Source: Desulfovibrio sp. An276 (GTDB taxonomy: Bacteria; Desulfobacterota; Desulfovibrionia; Desulfovibrionales; Desulfovibrionaceae). Taken from it: DNA of 64,000 nt. Each line of letters begins with the position of its first letter. Position 1 is the stretch's first letter. Of this stretch, positions 52,679 through 61,693 are shown one piece after another. The stretch is from NCBI RefSeq assembly GCF_002159665.1, contig NZ_NFJC01000001.1:186001-250000 (forward strand). Reading direction: 5' to 3'. The notes beneath the pieces were generated by a model. It was given only the letters and a program-made list of their open reading frames with translations. It was not told the DNA's origin and searched no databases. Both the position numbers and the translations under genes were made by a program.

Positions 52679-55636
52679 CTACCCGGCCCTGCGTCTCAAC
52701 CTTGCCTTCCTCTCCTCCATGAGAAAGCGTCCCGTGATCGAGGCCGGATCCGCAACTATCCCTTCCGGTGTTCCCGAAGACACTATGCGCCCACCCCGCT
52801 CGCCGCCTCCGGGTCCCATGTCTATGACCCAGTCCGCAGCCAGGATAAAGTCCGTGTTGTGCTCTATGACAACTACGGTTGCACCCTTGTCCACCAGGGC
52901 GTGCAGGACACTTATGAGCTTTCCCACCTCGTGCATGTGCAGGCCTGTGGTAGGCTCGTCCAGGATGTAGAGCGTGCCAGGCAGGCTGCGCTTTCCCAGT
53001 TCGCGGCTTATCTTTATGCGCTGCGCCTCGCCTCCCGAAAGGGTTGTGGCTGCCTGTCCAAGCTGAATGTAGCCAAGGCCCACGTCTTCCAGAACCCCCA
53101 GGCGCCGCTCAAGGGACGGGTAGCTTGCAAAGAAGTTGCGCGCCTGGCTTACCGTGAGCTCCAGAACCTCGGATATGTTGAGACCCTTGTAGCGCACCTG
53201 CAATGTCTCGTGGTTGTAGCGCTTGCCGTGGCAGACATCGCAGGTCACGTACACGTCCGGCAGAAAGTGCATCTCCACCTGTATCTGCCCGTCGCCCTTG
53301 CAGGTCTCGCAGCGCCCGCCCGAGACATTGAAGCTGAAGCGCCCTGGCGTGTAGCCCTTGCGCCTTGCGTCCGGGGTCATGGCAAAGATGTTGCGTATCT
53401 CGTCGAAAACCTTGGTGTAGGTGGCCGGATTGGATCTGGGCGTTCTGCCAATGGGCGTCTGGTCGATGGCAACCACCCTCTCGACTTCTTCTGCCCCTTC
53501 GATCCCGCCAATGGTTCCGGGGTTGTCCACGCGCAGGCCCTGACGCAGGCACAAGTGTTTGTAGAGCGTGTCCACCACAAGGGAGCTTTTGCCGGAACCA
53601 GAGACACCGGTCACGCAGGTGAGCACGCCCAGGGGGAAGGCCACGTCCATGCCCTGCAGATTGTTGGTGGTGACCTTTTTCAGGACTATCTCGCCCCTGG
53701 GGCTGCGCCTCTCCTCCGGCATGGGTACACACATGTCCCCGCGCAGGTATTTGGCAGTGAGGGTCTGGCTTTCCAGAAGGCTTGCCACGGAACCCTCGAA
53801 GGTCACGTTGCCGCCCTGTATACCGGAGCCCGGCCCAAGTTCTATGACAGTGTCCGCCTCGCAGATGGTAGACTCGTCGTGCTCGACCACAAGCACCGTA
53901 TTGCCCCTGCGCTGCAGGGAGCGCAGGGTTTGCAAAAGTCGCTCGTTGTCGCGCGGATGCAGGCCAATGGAAGGCTCGTCCAGGACATAGGTCACGCCCA
54001 CAAGGCCTGCCCCAAGCTGGGAGGCCAGGCGTATGCGCTGGGCCTCGCCGCCCGAGAGCGTCACCATGGATCTGGCAAGCGAGAGGTATTCAAGGCCCAC
54101 GTTCTGCAAAAATCCCAGCCTGTGGCGCAATTCCTTCAAAAGCGGATTCGCTATGAGCGCCCAGCGCCCGCCAAAGTGCAGGCCGTTCAGCCAGGCAAGC
54201 TCGCGCTCAACGGACAAAGAGCAAAATGAGGCAATATTCAAATCCTCCACGCGCACGGACAATGCCTCTGGCTTGAGCCTTGCCCCATGGCAGTCGGGAC
54301 AGTCCGTAGTCTGACGGTAGCGCGCAAGCTCGTCGCGCCAGGCGTCCCCGTACTGCATGCCCTGTTCCAGCAATGGCACGACACCAGGCCAGCGTAAGGT
54401 CGTGACTGCGAGATTGGCCTTTTTGCCAAACTCATAGTGATCCGACTGGTAGTCGCCTGTGGCATACACTGCGACACTTCCGCCCATCCAGTTGCGACGA
54501 AGTCCCGGGGATGTGGTCGAAGGCCTGCCCTCCTCGTCCTCCCCATAGAAGAGCGCAAGCCAGGCCTCCTCGCCAAAGTCCTCCAGGGGTGTCTGAAGGT
54601 CAAAGCCGTGCCTTTGCCCAAGGGCTGTCAAAGCCTCCTCGTAGCGGGCAAGGACCTTTTTGTCCGCCCAGGGCAAAAGGGCTCCGCCCTTCAGGGAAAG
54701 ACCCCTGTTCGGGGCAATGAGGCGCGGCTCAAAGTAGTCTATGGTGCCAAGGCCCACGCAGCGGGGGCAGGCGCCCTGTGGCGTATTGAAGGAAAAGAGC
54801 TGCGGACTTGGCGCTGGCATGGAGATATGGCACACAGGGCAGGCCGAGGTTGTGGAATAGAGCCTGTCCTGTTCTTCCTTCGCTTTGTCCGGGCAGTGGA
54901 GCACAAGGCGCCCTTCCGCTTCCTTCAGGGCCAGCTCCACGGATTCCGCAAGGCGGGAGCGCACGCCCTCCTTCACAACCAGCCTGTCCACCACAAGATC
55001 CAGGCTGTGCTTGCGATTCTTGTCCAGGGGCGGCACATCGTCGATGGTGTACATGACCCCGTCCACGCGCACCCTGGCAAAGCCCCGAGCTTTAAGTTTC
55101 TTGAGCCTGTCCGCCTGTGTTCCCTTTTGCAGTTCGACCAAGGGCGCCATGACGATGATCCTTGTCCCCTGCTCGAAGCCCAGGATTTCCTCCAGGATCT
55201 CGTCCGTGGATCTGGCCTCAATGGGCCGTCCGCACTTCGGGCAATAGACCTTGCCCAGCCTTGCAAAGAAGACGCGCAAAAAGTCGTAGATCTCCGTCAC
55301 TGTGCCCACTGTGGAGCGGGGGTTGTGGGAGGTCGTACTCTGCTCAAGGCTTATGGCAGGTGTGAGGCCCTCGATCTTGCCAACGTCCGGCTTGTCCATC
55401 TTGGGCAGAAACTGCCTTGCATAGGCCGAGAGGCTTTCCACATAGCGCCTCTGGCCTTCAGCATAGACAATGTCAAAGGCCAGCGTGGATTTGCCGGAAC
55501 CCGAGGGCCCGCAGATGACCACGAGCTCGTCGCGGGGAATATCAAGGCTTATGTCGTGCAGATTGTGCTGGCGCGCGTGTTCTATATGGATGCAGCGCGA
55601 GCCTGCTTTTGCGCTCTCTTGGGGATTTTGCGTCAT
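52679..55636 (-). CDS. uvrA: Excinuclease ABC subunit A
   Basis: The 985-residue protein is a duplicated ABC ATPase of the UvrA type. Walker A sites are GPSGSGKSTLAFD near residue 42 and GVSGSGKSSLVVD near 650. ABC signatures are LSGGEAQRIRLASQLG and LSGGEAQRIKISRELG, with Walker B in YVLDEPSIGLHP and YILDEPTTGLH. Zinc modules are CPKCG near 130, CPVCH...CPRC near 260-290, and CETCKGDGQ...CDVCHGKRYN near 770-800. It scans DNA for bulky lesions and loads UvrB in nucleotide excision repair. The ribosome site is poor. A trmH gene ends 44 bases upstream on the same strand. uvrC lies about 6 kb away; uvrB is not in the window. Confidence 0.97.
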   Translation of the reverse strand: MTQNPQESAKAGSRCIHIEHARQHNLHDISLDIPRDELVVICGPSGSGKSTLAFDIVYAEGQRRYVESLSAYARQFLPKMDKPDVGKIEGLTPAISLEQSTTSHNPRSTVGTVTEIYDFLRVFFARLGKVYCPKCGRPIEARSTDEILEEILGFEQGTRIIVMAPLVELQKGTQADRLKKLKARGFARVRVDGVMYTIDDVPPLDKNRKHSLDLVVDRLVVKEGVRSRLAESVELALKEAEGRLVLHCPDKAKEEQDRLYSTTSACPVCHISMPAPSPQLFSFNTPQGACPRCVGLGTIDYFEPRLIAPNRGLSLKGGALLPWADKKVLARYEEALTALGQRHGFDLQTPLEDFGEEAWLALFYGEDEEGRPSTTSPGLRRNWMGGSVAVYATGDYQSDHYEFGKKANLAVTTLRWPGVVPLLEQGMQYGDAWRDELARYRQTTDCPDCHGARLKPEALSVRVEDLNIASFCSLSVERELAWLNGLHFGGRWALIANPLLKELRHRLGFLQNVGLEYLSLARSMVTLSGGEAQRIRLASQLGAGLVGVTYVLDEPSIGLHPRDNERLLQTLRSLQRRGNTVLVVEHDESTICEADTVIELGPGSGIQGGNVTFEGSVASLLESQTLTAKYLRGDMCVPMPEERRSPRGEIVLKKVTTNNLQGMDVAFPLGVLTCVTGVSGSGKSSLVVDTLYKHLCLRQGLRVDNPGTIGGIEGAEEVERVVAIDQTPIGRTPRSNPATYTKVFDEIRNIFAMTPDARRKGYTPGRFSFNVSGGRCETCKGDGQIQVEMHFLPDVYVTCDVCHGKRYNHETLQVRYKGLNISEVLELTVSQARNFFASYPSLERRLGVLEDVGLGYIQLGQAATTLSGGEAQRIKISRELGKRSLPGTLYILDEPTTGLHMHEVGKLISVLHALVDKGATVVVIEHNTDFILAADWVIDMGPGGGERGGRIVSSGTPEGIVADPASITGRFLMEERKARLRRRAG

Positions 55637-55680
55637 CTTCGTATCTGAAAAATGGGAGGGGTCGGTGTTTCTTTTTTGGA

Positions 55681-56265
55681 CTAGCGTTCTATCCAGTCCG
55701 CGAGTTTTGCCTCAAAGATTGCCTCGTCGTAGCGGCAGGAGTCGTACATGCCGGCAAGTTCCCTTTGCCTGCTTGCCTCTGCAAGGATGATGGCAGCAGC
55801 CACAGAGACGTTGAAGCTCTGGATCATGCCGTACATGGGAATATAGAGCTCCCCAGTGGCAATGTTTGCAAGTTCCGGAGCCACACCGCTGTGCTCGTTG
55901 CCAAGGACTATGGCCGTGGGTTTTGTAAAATCGTAGGAGCGCAGGGGCCGTGCAGTCGGCGTACAGTCCGTGACAAGGATCTGGTAGCCTGAAAGTGCAG
56001 CCTTAAGTTCCTTCTCGTCCCTGTGGCGCACTGTACCCACCCACTTGCGGGCAGAGGCCGATGACTTGCGCCCGAGCAGGGGAAAGGCCGTGTCCGTGTA
56101 GTACAGATGTACGGATTCCACCCCGAAGGCGTCGCAGGAGCGGTAGATGGCCGAGACATTGTGGGGATCGTGGATATTGGCAAGAACCAGGGTGAGGTCG
56201 GGCTGCCTGTGCTGCAGGACCCTGGCCATCTTCTCGCGCCGCCTTTCAGTGGGTATTTTTGGCAT
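55681..56265 (-). CDS. trmH: TrmH-type (SpoU) tRNA 2'-O-methyltransferase
   Basis: The 194-residue protein has the SPOUT knot motifs: LVLANIHDPHNVSAIYRSCD with the conserved arginine, AIVLGNEHSGVAPEL, and IPMYGMIQSFNVSVAAAIIL, where the SAM knot forms. The short N-terminal TERRREKMARVLQHRQPD matches TrmH, which makes Gm18 in tRNA; some rRNA methyltransferases of this family differ there. It lacks the C-terminal extension of the 229-residue E. coli enzyme. AGGAGCAGAAC precedes the ATG. It probably shares a transcript with uvrA downstream. Confidence 0.85.
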   Translation of the reverse strand: MPKIPTERRREKMARVLQHRQPDLTLVLANIHDPHNVSAIYRSCDAFGVESVHLYYTDTAFPLLGRKSSASARKWVGTVRHRDEKELKAALSGYQILVTDCTPTARPLRSYDFTKPTAIVLGNEHSGVAPELANIATGELYIPMYGMIQSFNVSVAAAIILAEASRQRELAGMYDSCRYDEAIFEAKLADWIER

Positions 56266-56434
56266 GTTCTGCTCCTGTGCCTGTGCCGGGATTTGGGTTT
56301 GGGGCGCATGAGGCCATGCGCCAGTTTGGAAACGTCCGAAAAAGGCTATGAGTGTCGAGCCAGCAAATACTGTGAATTTTCGCCCTGTGCAACAGGTCTG
56401 GCCCAGGCCATTGGAGGGCACCCAAAACAAGGAA

Positions 56435-56461
56435 GGGCCCCCGGCAAAAAACCGGGAGCCC
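56435..56461 (-). terminator. GC-rich hairpin after the transporter gene
   Basis: GGGCCCCCGG (56435-56444) pairs with CCGGGAGCCC (56452-56461) with one mismatch; on the minus strand TTCCTTGTTTT follows, a broken T-run. It lies 23 bases after the transporter stop. Confidence 0.65.
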
Positions 56462-56484
56462 GAAAGAAGAGGAATTTCTTCGGT

Positions 56485-57912
56485 TTAGAAGAAGATGAAG
56501 GTCACAACGAGGAAGAGCGGGACAAGGATGCCGCAGGACCACATCATGTAGCCAAAGAAGCTGGGCATGGGCACGCCGCGCTCTTCGGCAATGGAGCGCA
56601 CCATGAAGTTGGGCGCATTGCCGATGTAGGTGTTGGCGCCCATGAACACGGCACCAGCGGAAATGGCGACCAGGGTGTCTGCCATGGTGGTCATGAGGGT
56701 CTGCGGATCACCACCTGCGGTGTTGAAGAACACAACGTAGGTCGGAGCGTTGTCAAGGAAGCTCGAAAGAGCGCCAGTGAGCCAGAAGAAGGCTGCGTTG
56801 ACTGGCTGGCCGTCATGGAACACCATGTTGATAAGGCCTGCCAGGGCACCGTCCGTGCCTGCACGCAAAATGGCGATTGCCGGAATCATGGAGAGGAAGA
56901 TGCCGAAGAAGAGCTTGCCCACTTCCAGGATGGGACCCCAGGTAAAGCCGTTGAGCTCGCGGCTTTCTCTCGAGGTCAGCTTCCAGGAAAGCCATGCGAT
57001 AATGAGCAGGACAACATCACGCAGTGTGCCGGAGGTGGAAATGTGTATGCCCATGATGGAGCCAAGCTCGCCAAGGTCCACGACACCGGAAATGAGCACT
57101 GCCAAAACGATTCCGAGGAGCAGGATCAGGTTGACCTTGCCCTCGAGGCCGAGCTTTTCTTCTGCAGCGTTGGGATCATGGGGCGGCATGGGAGAGCCTT
57201 CCTTCTTGTAGAGGATGGTGTCGATGACAAAGTAGAGTCCGAGCAGGATCACTGTCATGAAGCAGGTCTTCAACAAGAGGTGCTGCAAGGTCCAGAAGAA
57301 GTCCACGCCCTTCAGGTAGCCAAGGAAGAGCGGCGGGTCGCCAAGGGGAGTGAGGGAGCCGCCGATGTTTGCCACAAGGAAGATGAAGAAAACCACCTGA
57401 TGCACGCGGTACTTTCTGTGGGCATTGGCGCGCAGGAGGGGACGGATGAGCAACATGGCTGCACCCGTGGTACCCATCCAGCTGGCAAGCACGGTACCTG
57501 TGAGCAAAAGGCCTGTGTTCACTGCAGGAGTGCCGACAAGCGAGCCCTTGAGGCGCACGCCGCCTGCGACCGTAAAGAGGGAAAAGAGCAGGATGATAAA
57601 GGGAATGTACTCAAGAATAATGGAGTGCAAGCCCTCGTAGATGGCTGTGCTTGGGCCGTAGACAATGGCACAGGGCACAAGGAAGGCCATGCCCCAGAAC
57701 ACTGCGACCTTGCCGAAGTGATGTTCCCAGAAATGGGCAAAGAAGAGCGGTCCAAGGGCAATGGAAAGGAGCATGCAGGCAAAGGGAACTGCCCAGAGAA
57801 TGGAAAGTTCCGCGCCCGGAATATGAGGCAGGGCCTCGGAAGCCTCGGCAAGGCCGGGCACAAGGGTCAGGATTGCCAGAACAAGTCCCGACAACAGGGT
57901 CAAGCGTTTCAT
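56485..57912 (-). CDS. Ion transporter of the CitMHS/NhaD-like group (putative sodium:proton antiporter)
   Basis: The 475-residue protein begins with a hydrophobic, signal-like segment (LVLAILTLVPGLAEA) and has about eleven further membrane spans. Conserved loops TGAAMLLIRPLLRA, NIGGSLTPLGDPPLFLGYL and SSFLDNAPTYVVFF resemble the ion-transporter superfamily re-entrant regions (NhaD, CitMHS). Motifs of this type bind carboxylates or sodium; databases usually name such proteins sodium:proton antiporters, and I cannot distinguish this from a citrate or other anion carrier. GAGGAGGAATC precedes the ATG. It is monocistronic by spacing, with a hairpin after it. Confidence 0.85.
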   Translation of the reverse strand: MKRLTLLSGLVLAILTLVPGLAEASEALPHIPGAELSILWAVPFACMLLSIALGPLFFAHFWEHHFGKVAVFWGMAFLVPCAIVYGPSTAIYEGLHSIILEYIPFIILLFSLFTVAGGVRLKGSLVGTPAVNTGLLLTGTVLASWMGTTGAAMLLIRPLLRANAHRKYRVHQVVFFIFLVANIGGSLTPLGDPPLFLGYLKGVDFFWTLQHLLLKTCFMTVILLGLYFVIDTILYKKEGSPMPPHDPNAAEEKLGLEGKVNLILLLGIVLAVLISGVVDLGELGSIMGIHISTSGTLRDVVLLIIAWLSWKLTSRESRELNGFTWGPILEVGKLFFGIFLSMIPAIAILRAGTDGALAGLINMVFHDGQPVNAAFFWLTGALSSFLDNAPTYVVFFNTAGGDPQTLMTTMADTLVAISAGAVFMGANTYIGNAPNFMVRSIAEERGVPMPSFFGYMMWSCGILVPLFLVVTFIFF

Positions 57913-58276
57913 AAAATTCAGATTCCTCCTCGGGGATATGCCGCATGGGGCATACAGGCCAGGGGATGGCCTAAACGTCTGTCGAGAGAAAAGTCAGCGC
58001 ACCTGACTTGCTTGTACATTAGTAGACTGGCAAAAAATGTCAATGACAGATGCAGTCTTGGGACACTTTCTGTACGGAAATGCAAAACTTGTTCCCTATT
58101 TCACAAGACGCTGTTCCCTGTTCCTGCCCCTTTCTTTCACTTCGTGTGAAACATTTCCCTGCATTTTTCGCTCTTGTTCTTGCCAAATTCACGCTCGCTT
58201 ATGTCTGTCAGAAAGACAATATCTTCTCGTTGCTTGCCTCATTCCTCCACTGCCCCTTCTTTTTTTGCACAACAAA
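57913..58276. other. Intergenic region between the Yip1-domain gene and the transporter gene
   Basis: Nothing coding is seen in these 364 bases. The first 120 bases above 57913 should hold the transporter promoter; the rest is pyrimidine-rich on the plus strand and featureless up to the terminator at 58277. Confidence 0.4.
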
Positions 58277-58317
58277 AGACCCCGCGGGCTTTTTGTCCGC
58301 AGGGTCTGTTTTTTTGT
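58277..58317. terminator. Terminator downstream of the zinc-ribbon/Yip1 gene
   Basis: AGACCCCGCGG (58277-58287) pairs with CCGCAGGGTCT (58297-58307) with one mismatch. The minus strand, for the gene ending at 58351, continues TTTTGTTG; the plus strand has seven Ts from 58309. It can work both ways. Confidence 0.8.
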
Positions 58318-58350
58318 CCTTGAGCCTTGGGCAATGGTCTAAGCTTGAGG

Positions 58351-59460
58351 CTAGAGAAGGGACATGAAGTGCATGTAGGAAAAGGCGATGAGCAAAACGA
58401 GCGGGGCAGCGCCAAGGATTGTCTGTGCCCAAGAAAGACGCAGGGCCACCTTGCAGCCGACAAGCGCACACACAAAGCTCCAGATCATGCCGGCAATGGT
58501 GCCAACGCCTGGAATGATGCAGAGAATGAGCGGAGCCTGCGCGTAGCACAAGACCTGCAGTATGACGGAAAAGTCCGCTTGTGCGCGTGCTAAAAGGCGC
58601 CAGCACAAAAAAAGTATGGCCGTATAGATGTAGAGCTGCAGGCAGAGCATGACGCAGCGCAACACAAGCCAGAAAAGGAAATTCCCCTTGCCGGAGATGA
58701 GCTCGCCCAGCTGACGCAGTTCCGGATCCGTGGTGGTGGGCATGATATAGCTGAAAAAGGCTATGCTCCACACATGCTCTATGAGGGTTTGCAAGACACA
58801 GATGGCGAGGAAGAAGGCCAGGGCAAGCAGGCCCGATCTCGGAACGATCCCCGCAAAGAAGCGCTGCGGTGCAAACATGACGCGCAGGCAGGTCTGGTAG
58901 AGGGCAGGCACGTATTCCTGCAGGGTGCGAGCGCACTCCCAGGGGTTGAAGCTCCAACCCTCCTCGTCTTCCGTGTGCACGCGATCCTCAGGGTTCTCGG
59001 GGGCCTCGGAAGCCCCGATAGCCTCTGGCTTCTTGCGATCTTCACGCTTCAGGGGCTCTTCACGATATGTCCCTGTCTCGTCAACGCGGACATTGCGGAC
59101 ATCCGGATTTTCTGTGTTCTCGTCACCCTTCCTCGCAAGGGGCCTTGCAAAGAGGTTTTCCTCCTGCTCGTGCACGACTGCGCCCTGGGGAAGATCCGGG
59201 GCCGCGTCCTTTTGGGAAACACTGACTTCGGCATCCGCCTTCGGGGCAGTGTCCGGATCTGGCCTTTCAGCGTCCCTGTCCTTGCACAACGAGGAAAGGC
59301 GCACTGCAGAGGGCCTTGTCTCCTGCTCGCTGTCTGCACTCTCCCTGGAAAAGCGGAAGGTCTGGCCGCACTGCGGGCAGCGCGCTGTCACAACGCCTGA
59401 AGGGATGCGCTCGTCTGCCATTTCTCTGGTGTAGGCGCAGTTGGGGCACTGTATCTTCAT
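58351..59460 (-). CDS. Zinc-ribbon (MJ0042-type) protein with C-terminal Yip1-like membrane domain
   Basis: The 369-residue protein starts with a zinc ribbon: MKIQCPNCAYTREM, then ARCPQCGQTFRF. This is the MJ0042/zinc-ribbon_5 motif frequent in Desulfovibrio. A long acidic, low-complexity linker (about 40-170) follows. The C-terminal half has about five membrane spans (LLALAFFLAICVLQTLIEHV, FWLVLRCVMLCLQLYIYTAI, ILCIIPGVGTIAGMIWSFV, LGAAPLVLLIAFSYMHFM) in a Yip1-like layout. The ribbon would be cytoplasmic and could sense metal or bind a partner. GAGGACCGAAT precedes the ATG. Function is unknown. It lies 56 bases after the nucleotidyltransferase gene on the same strand. Confidence 0.82.
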   Translation of the reverse strand: MKIQCPNCAYTREMADERIPSGVVTARCPQCGQTFRFSRESADSEQETRPSAVRLSSLCKDRDAERPDPDTAPKADAEVSVSQKDAAPDLPQGAVVHEQEENLFARPLARKGDENTENPDVRNVRVDETGTYREEPLKREDRKKPEAIGASEAPENPEDRVHTEDEEGWSFNPWECARTLQEYVPALYQTCLRVMFAPQRFFAGIVPRSGLLALAFFLAICVLQTLIEHVWSIAFFSYIMPTTTDPELRQLGELISGKGNFLFWLVLRCVMLCLQLYIYTAILFLCWRLLARAQADFSVILQVLCYAQAPLILCIIPGVGTIAGMIWSFVCALVGCKVALRLSWAQTILGAAPLVLLIAFSYMHFMSLL

Positions 59461-59516
59461 ATTCGGTCCTCGTTCGGGCGGCAGGGAAATGGGAAAAATC
59501 AAAAAAGGCGTTCAGG

Positions 59517-60518
59517 CTAGGCCTGGCCCTGGCACAGTTTGCGCACCCTTTTTGCCTCGGCAAAAATCCTTTCAAAGTCGGGGCTGGTGACAAAGGCCGA
59601 GACCTTGCGCATTTCCTCAAGGGAAGCCAGGCCGGAACGTACCAGCTCCTCGACCTCGGCAAAGGTGCACTCGCCCTTCTTGATGCGCAAGATCTCCTCC
59701 CTGCAGGCCAGGGGATAGCGCAGGGTACCTGTGCTAAGGAGCTCTTCCTGCTGGCGTATGGCGCGCACAGCATGGGACATGGCCTTCCAGTCTATATCCC
59801 TGTCTTCTCTTGCAAGCTCTATGCGCTCGATATTGGGCTGCAATGTCTTTTTGAGGCGCGGCAAGACTTCGTCCACCCTTGTGCGGCCCATGTGCCACTG
59901 TTCCGCAAGAACCAGTCCCCTGTCCTCTGCCAGCTTGCAGTACTGCGGGGTGGCGATTTCAGCCACAATTTCCTCTGCCACCTCTTCAAGGCGCTTTCTG
60001 CCGTCCACCCTTTCCAGGATGCGCAGCGCGCGGTAGAGCACGCCAAGGCGCGTGCCTGCCATGCCGTAGCTCTTGCCCTGACCCTGGCAGTAGGCAAGGC
60101 AGCCTGTGCCATTTGCGAGGTTCAGAAAGGTTTTGGCATTGTCGAACACTTCCCGCATGCCCTCGTGGCAGTACAGTGTGCAGGAGGGATTGGTCGGCGC
60201 AAAGAGCAGATCCAGGGCACCCGTGTTGCCCAGGGGCAGCATCTGGCAAAGCCAGCGCTCAAGGGGCAGAAGATCCATGTCCTCGTCTTGGGGTCCGTTT
60301 TTCTGGTCGGACACACTGGTCGAAGAGTGCACACCCTTTTGCATGCAGGCCTCTTCCAGAGAGGCTGGCACATCCATGGGCAGGAATATGCCGCGCACAT
60401 CCGTGTCCGAAATGCCCTCCACCCTTGTACCGTAGAGATCCGAGCCGAATCTGGTCAGAAAGAGCAGCCTGCCCCTGCCCTGCAGAAGGTCCGTAGCCTT
60501 TTGTATCAAATTGTTCAT
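59517..60518 (-). CDS. RlaP-like nucleotidyltransferase (DNA polymerase beta superfamily, YcgL/PF10127 type)
   Basis: The 333-residue protein has the minimal polymerase-beta active site FGSDLYGTRVEGISDTDVRG: GS, then the two aspartates of D-x-D (SDTDVRG). EDMDLLPLERWLCQML and GNTGALDLLFAP follow; these match the family that includes RlaP, linked in other bacteria to RNA repair. A helical C-terminal half (about 150-333) ends with a charged RVRKLCQGQA. No RNA ligase or phosphatase partner is nearby, so its substrate (RNA or protein) is unknown. I use the ATG at 60518, although its ribosome site is weak; a TTG five codons upstream is possible. Confidence 0.8.
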   Translation of the reverse strand: MNNLIQKATDLLQGRGRLLFLTRFGSDLYGTRVEGISDTDVRGIFLPMDVPASLEEACMQKGVHSSTSVSDQKNGPQDEDMDLLPLERWLCQMLPLGNTGALDLLFAPTNPSCTLYCHEGMREVFDNAKTFLNLANGTGCLAYCQGQGKSYGMAGTRLGVLYRALRILERVDGRKRLEEVAEEIVAEIATPQYCKLAEDRGLVLAEQWHMGRTRVDEVLPRLKKTLQPNIERIELAREDRDIDWKAMSHAVRAIRQQEELLSTGTLRYPLACREEILRIKKGECTFAEVEELVRSGLASLEEMRKVSAFVTSPDFERIFAEAKRVRKLCQGQA

Positions 60519-60624
60519 GCTCTTTTGGCGCAAGCTTGAACGCCCCTTGGGCTTTCAGGCTTGTCAAACGCCACCTCCTAAAAAAATTTGTCCGGGCCGC
60601 CATCGCGCGCGGCCCAAGCCCGGC

Positions 60625-61500
60625 CTACTCCCTGCCCCACAGCGCAAGCAGTGGACCAGCGGGCATGAGGGTTTCCAGGGGGATTTCCACATCCTTCGCG
60701 TCCGGCATGCGCATCACCTGATAGGGCTGAAAGTACACCCGGATCCCGCGGCTTGTAAGGGCTATGCTCGCAAAGTTTTCCGGCAGGGGAAGGGTTCCGT
60801 CTTCTATGTCTTCCTGCAGGAGCCTGCCGGCACCCTGCAAAAGTTGCTTGCGCGACTCGCGGGAAAGGATGCGCAGGGCAGTGTCCACATTCTCGAATAT
60901 GTCCACTATGTTCAGCCTCTGCCCGCTCAAGAGATTGTAGTTCAGGGTGAGGATGTCCTGGCTCAAGCGCGATGAGCCCGTGTGCATCCACACGTCAAAG
61001 ACCACACTCGCACAGACAGAGGATGCCCTGAAGACAGTGTAGCTCGCATTGAGCCAGGCCACATTGTAGTCTTCCTGCAAAACGCCTGTCCTGCCCAGTT
61101 CCGGGGAGGAAAAGTCGTTTTCGAAGGTGGAGGCCAGATGCCAGACCCAGGCCTCTATGTCCCGGTCAACGTCACTCCTGCCAAAGCGAGGGTACTGAAA
61201 GAGTATGTCGGGACTGTGTCTGCGCCCAGTGCGCTCAAGGAGAGCTTTCGTCACAGCCGTCTGGCCAGCCCCGCCCTGCGCGCGGATGGCTGCTTCGCCT
61301 GGCTGTGCGGTTCTTCCAGCTTGCCCTGCGTCGTCGGGATTTGGCGGATCCTGGCTGTTTTGCTGAAGATACAGGTACTTTTCCAGATTGAGCAATGGTG
61401 CGCTTAACAGGGAAGATGCCTGGGAAAGAACAAGGCATTCCCAGAAAATGGTACAAAGGACAAGCAGCAAAGGCCTGTGCAAAACAAGTGCGGACGACAT
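60625..61500 (-). CDS. DUF3298-type secreted or membrane-anchored protein
   Basis: The 291-residue protein has a hydrophobic N-terminus (VLHRPLLLVLCTIFWECLVL), probably a signal peptide, then a Q/N/P-rich stretch. A domain like DUF3298/DUF4163 follows: YTVFRASSVCASVVFDVWMH, LTLNYNLLSGQRLNIVDIFE, ILSRESRKQLLQGAGR, ENFASIALTSRGIRVYFQPY. In RsiV this domain binds lysozyme; in most proteins its role is unknown. The start is uncertain: the ATG at 61500 has no clear ribosome site, and a TTG at 61578 would add 26 residues. It lies 107 bases upstream of the nucleotidyltransferase gene. A periplasmic location is likely. Confidence 0.75.
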   Translation of the reverse strand: MSSALVLHRPLLLVLCTIFWECLVLSQASSLLSAPLLNLEKYLYLQQNSQDPPNPDDAGQAGRTAQPGEAAIRAQGGAGQTAVTKALLERTGRRHSPDILFQYPRFGRSDVDRDIEAWVWHLASTFENDFSSPELGRTGVLQEDYNVAWLNASYTVFRASSVCASVVFDVWMHTGSSRLSQDILTLNYNLLSGQRLNIVDIFENVDTALRILSRESRKQLLQGAGRLLQEDIEDGTLPLPENFASIALTSRGIRVYFQPYQVMRMPDAKDVEIPLETLMPAGPLLALWGRE

Positions 61501-61693
61501 GGAACAAACGACCGGGAAGAGATCATCAAAAAGGGGGAAAGGGGAGAATGAGGAAAAGGCGCGCTTTGTGGCTGCCAAATGTTGCGCAAGCCTCTATCCT
61601 TGCCCGCACTGGCCTGTCAATGAGATTTTGCCCTTGTTCCTGCCAGGGGCAAAAAAAGACGGGCGCAAGAGACGAAAGCAGTACCGCAGGGCC

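Noticed and set aside
56107-58149. A 680-codon plus-strand frame opposite the ion transporter and trmH start
   Set aside because: It crosses two genes and their intergenic regions, is rich in H, E, G and K, lacks domains and is antisense to a typical membrane protein.
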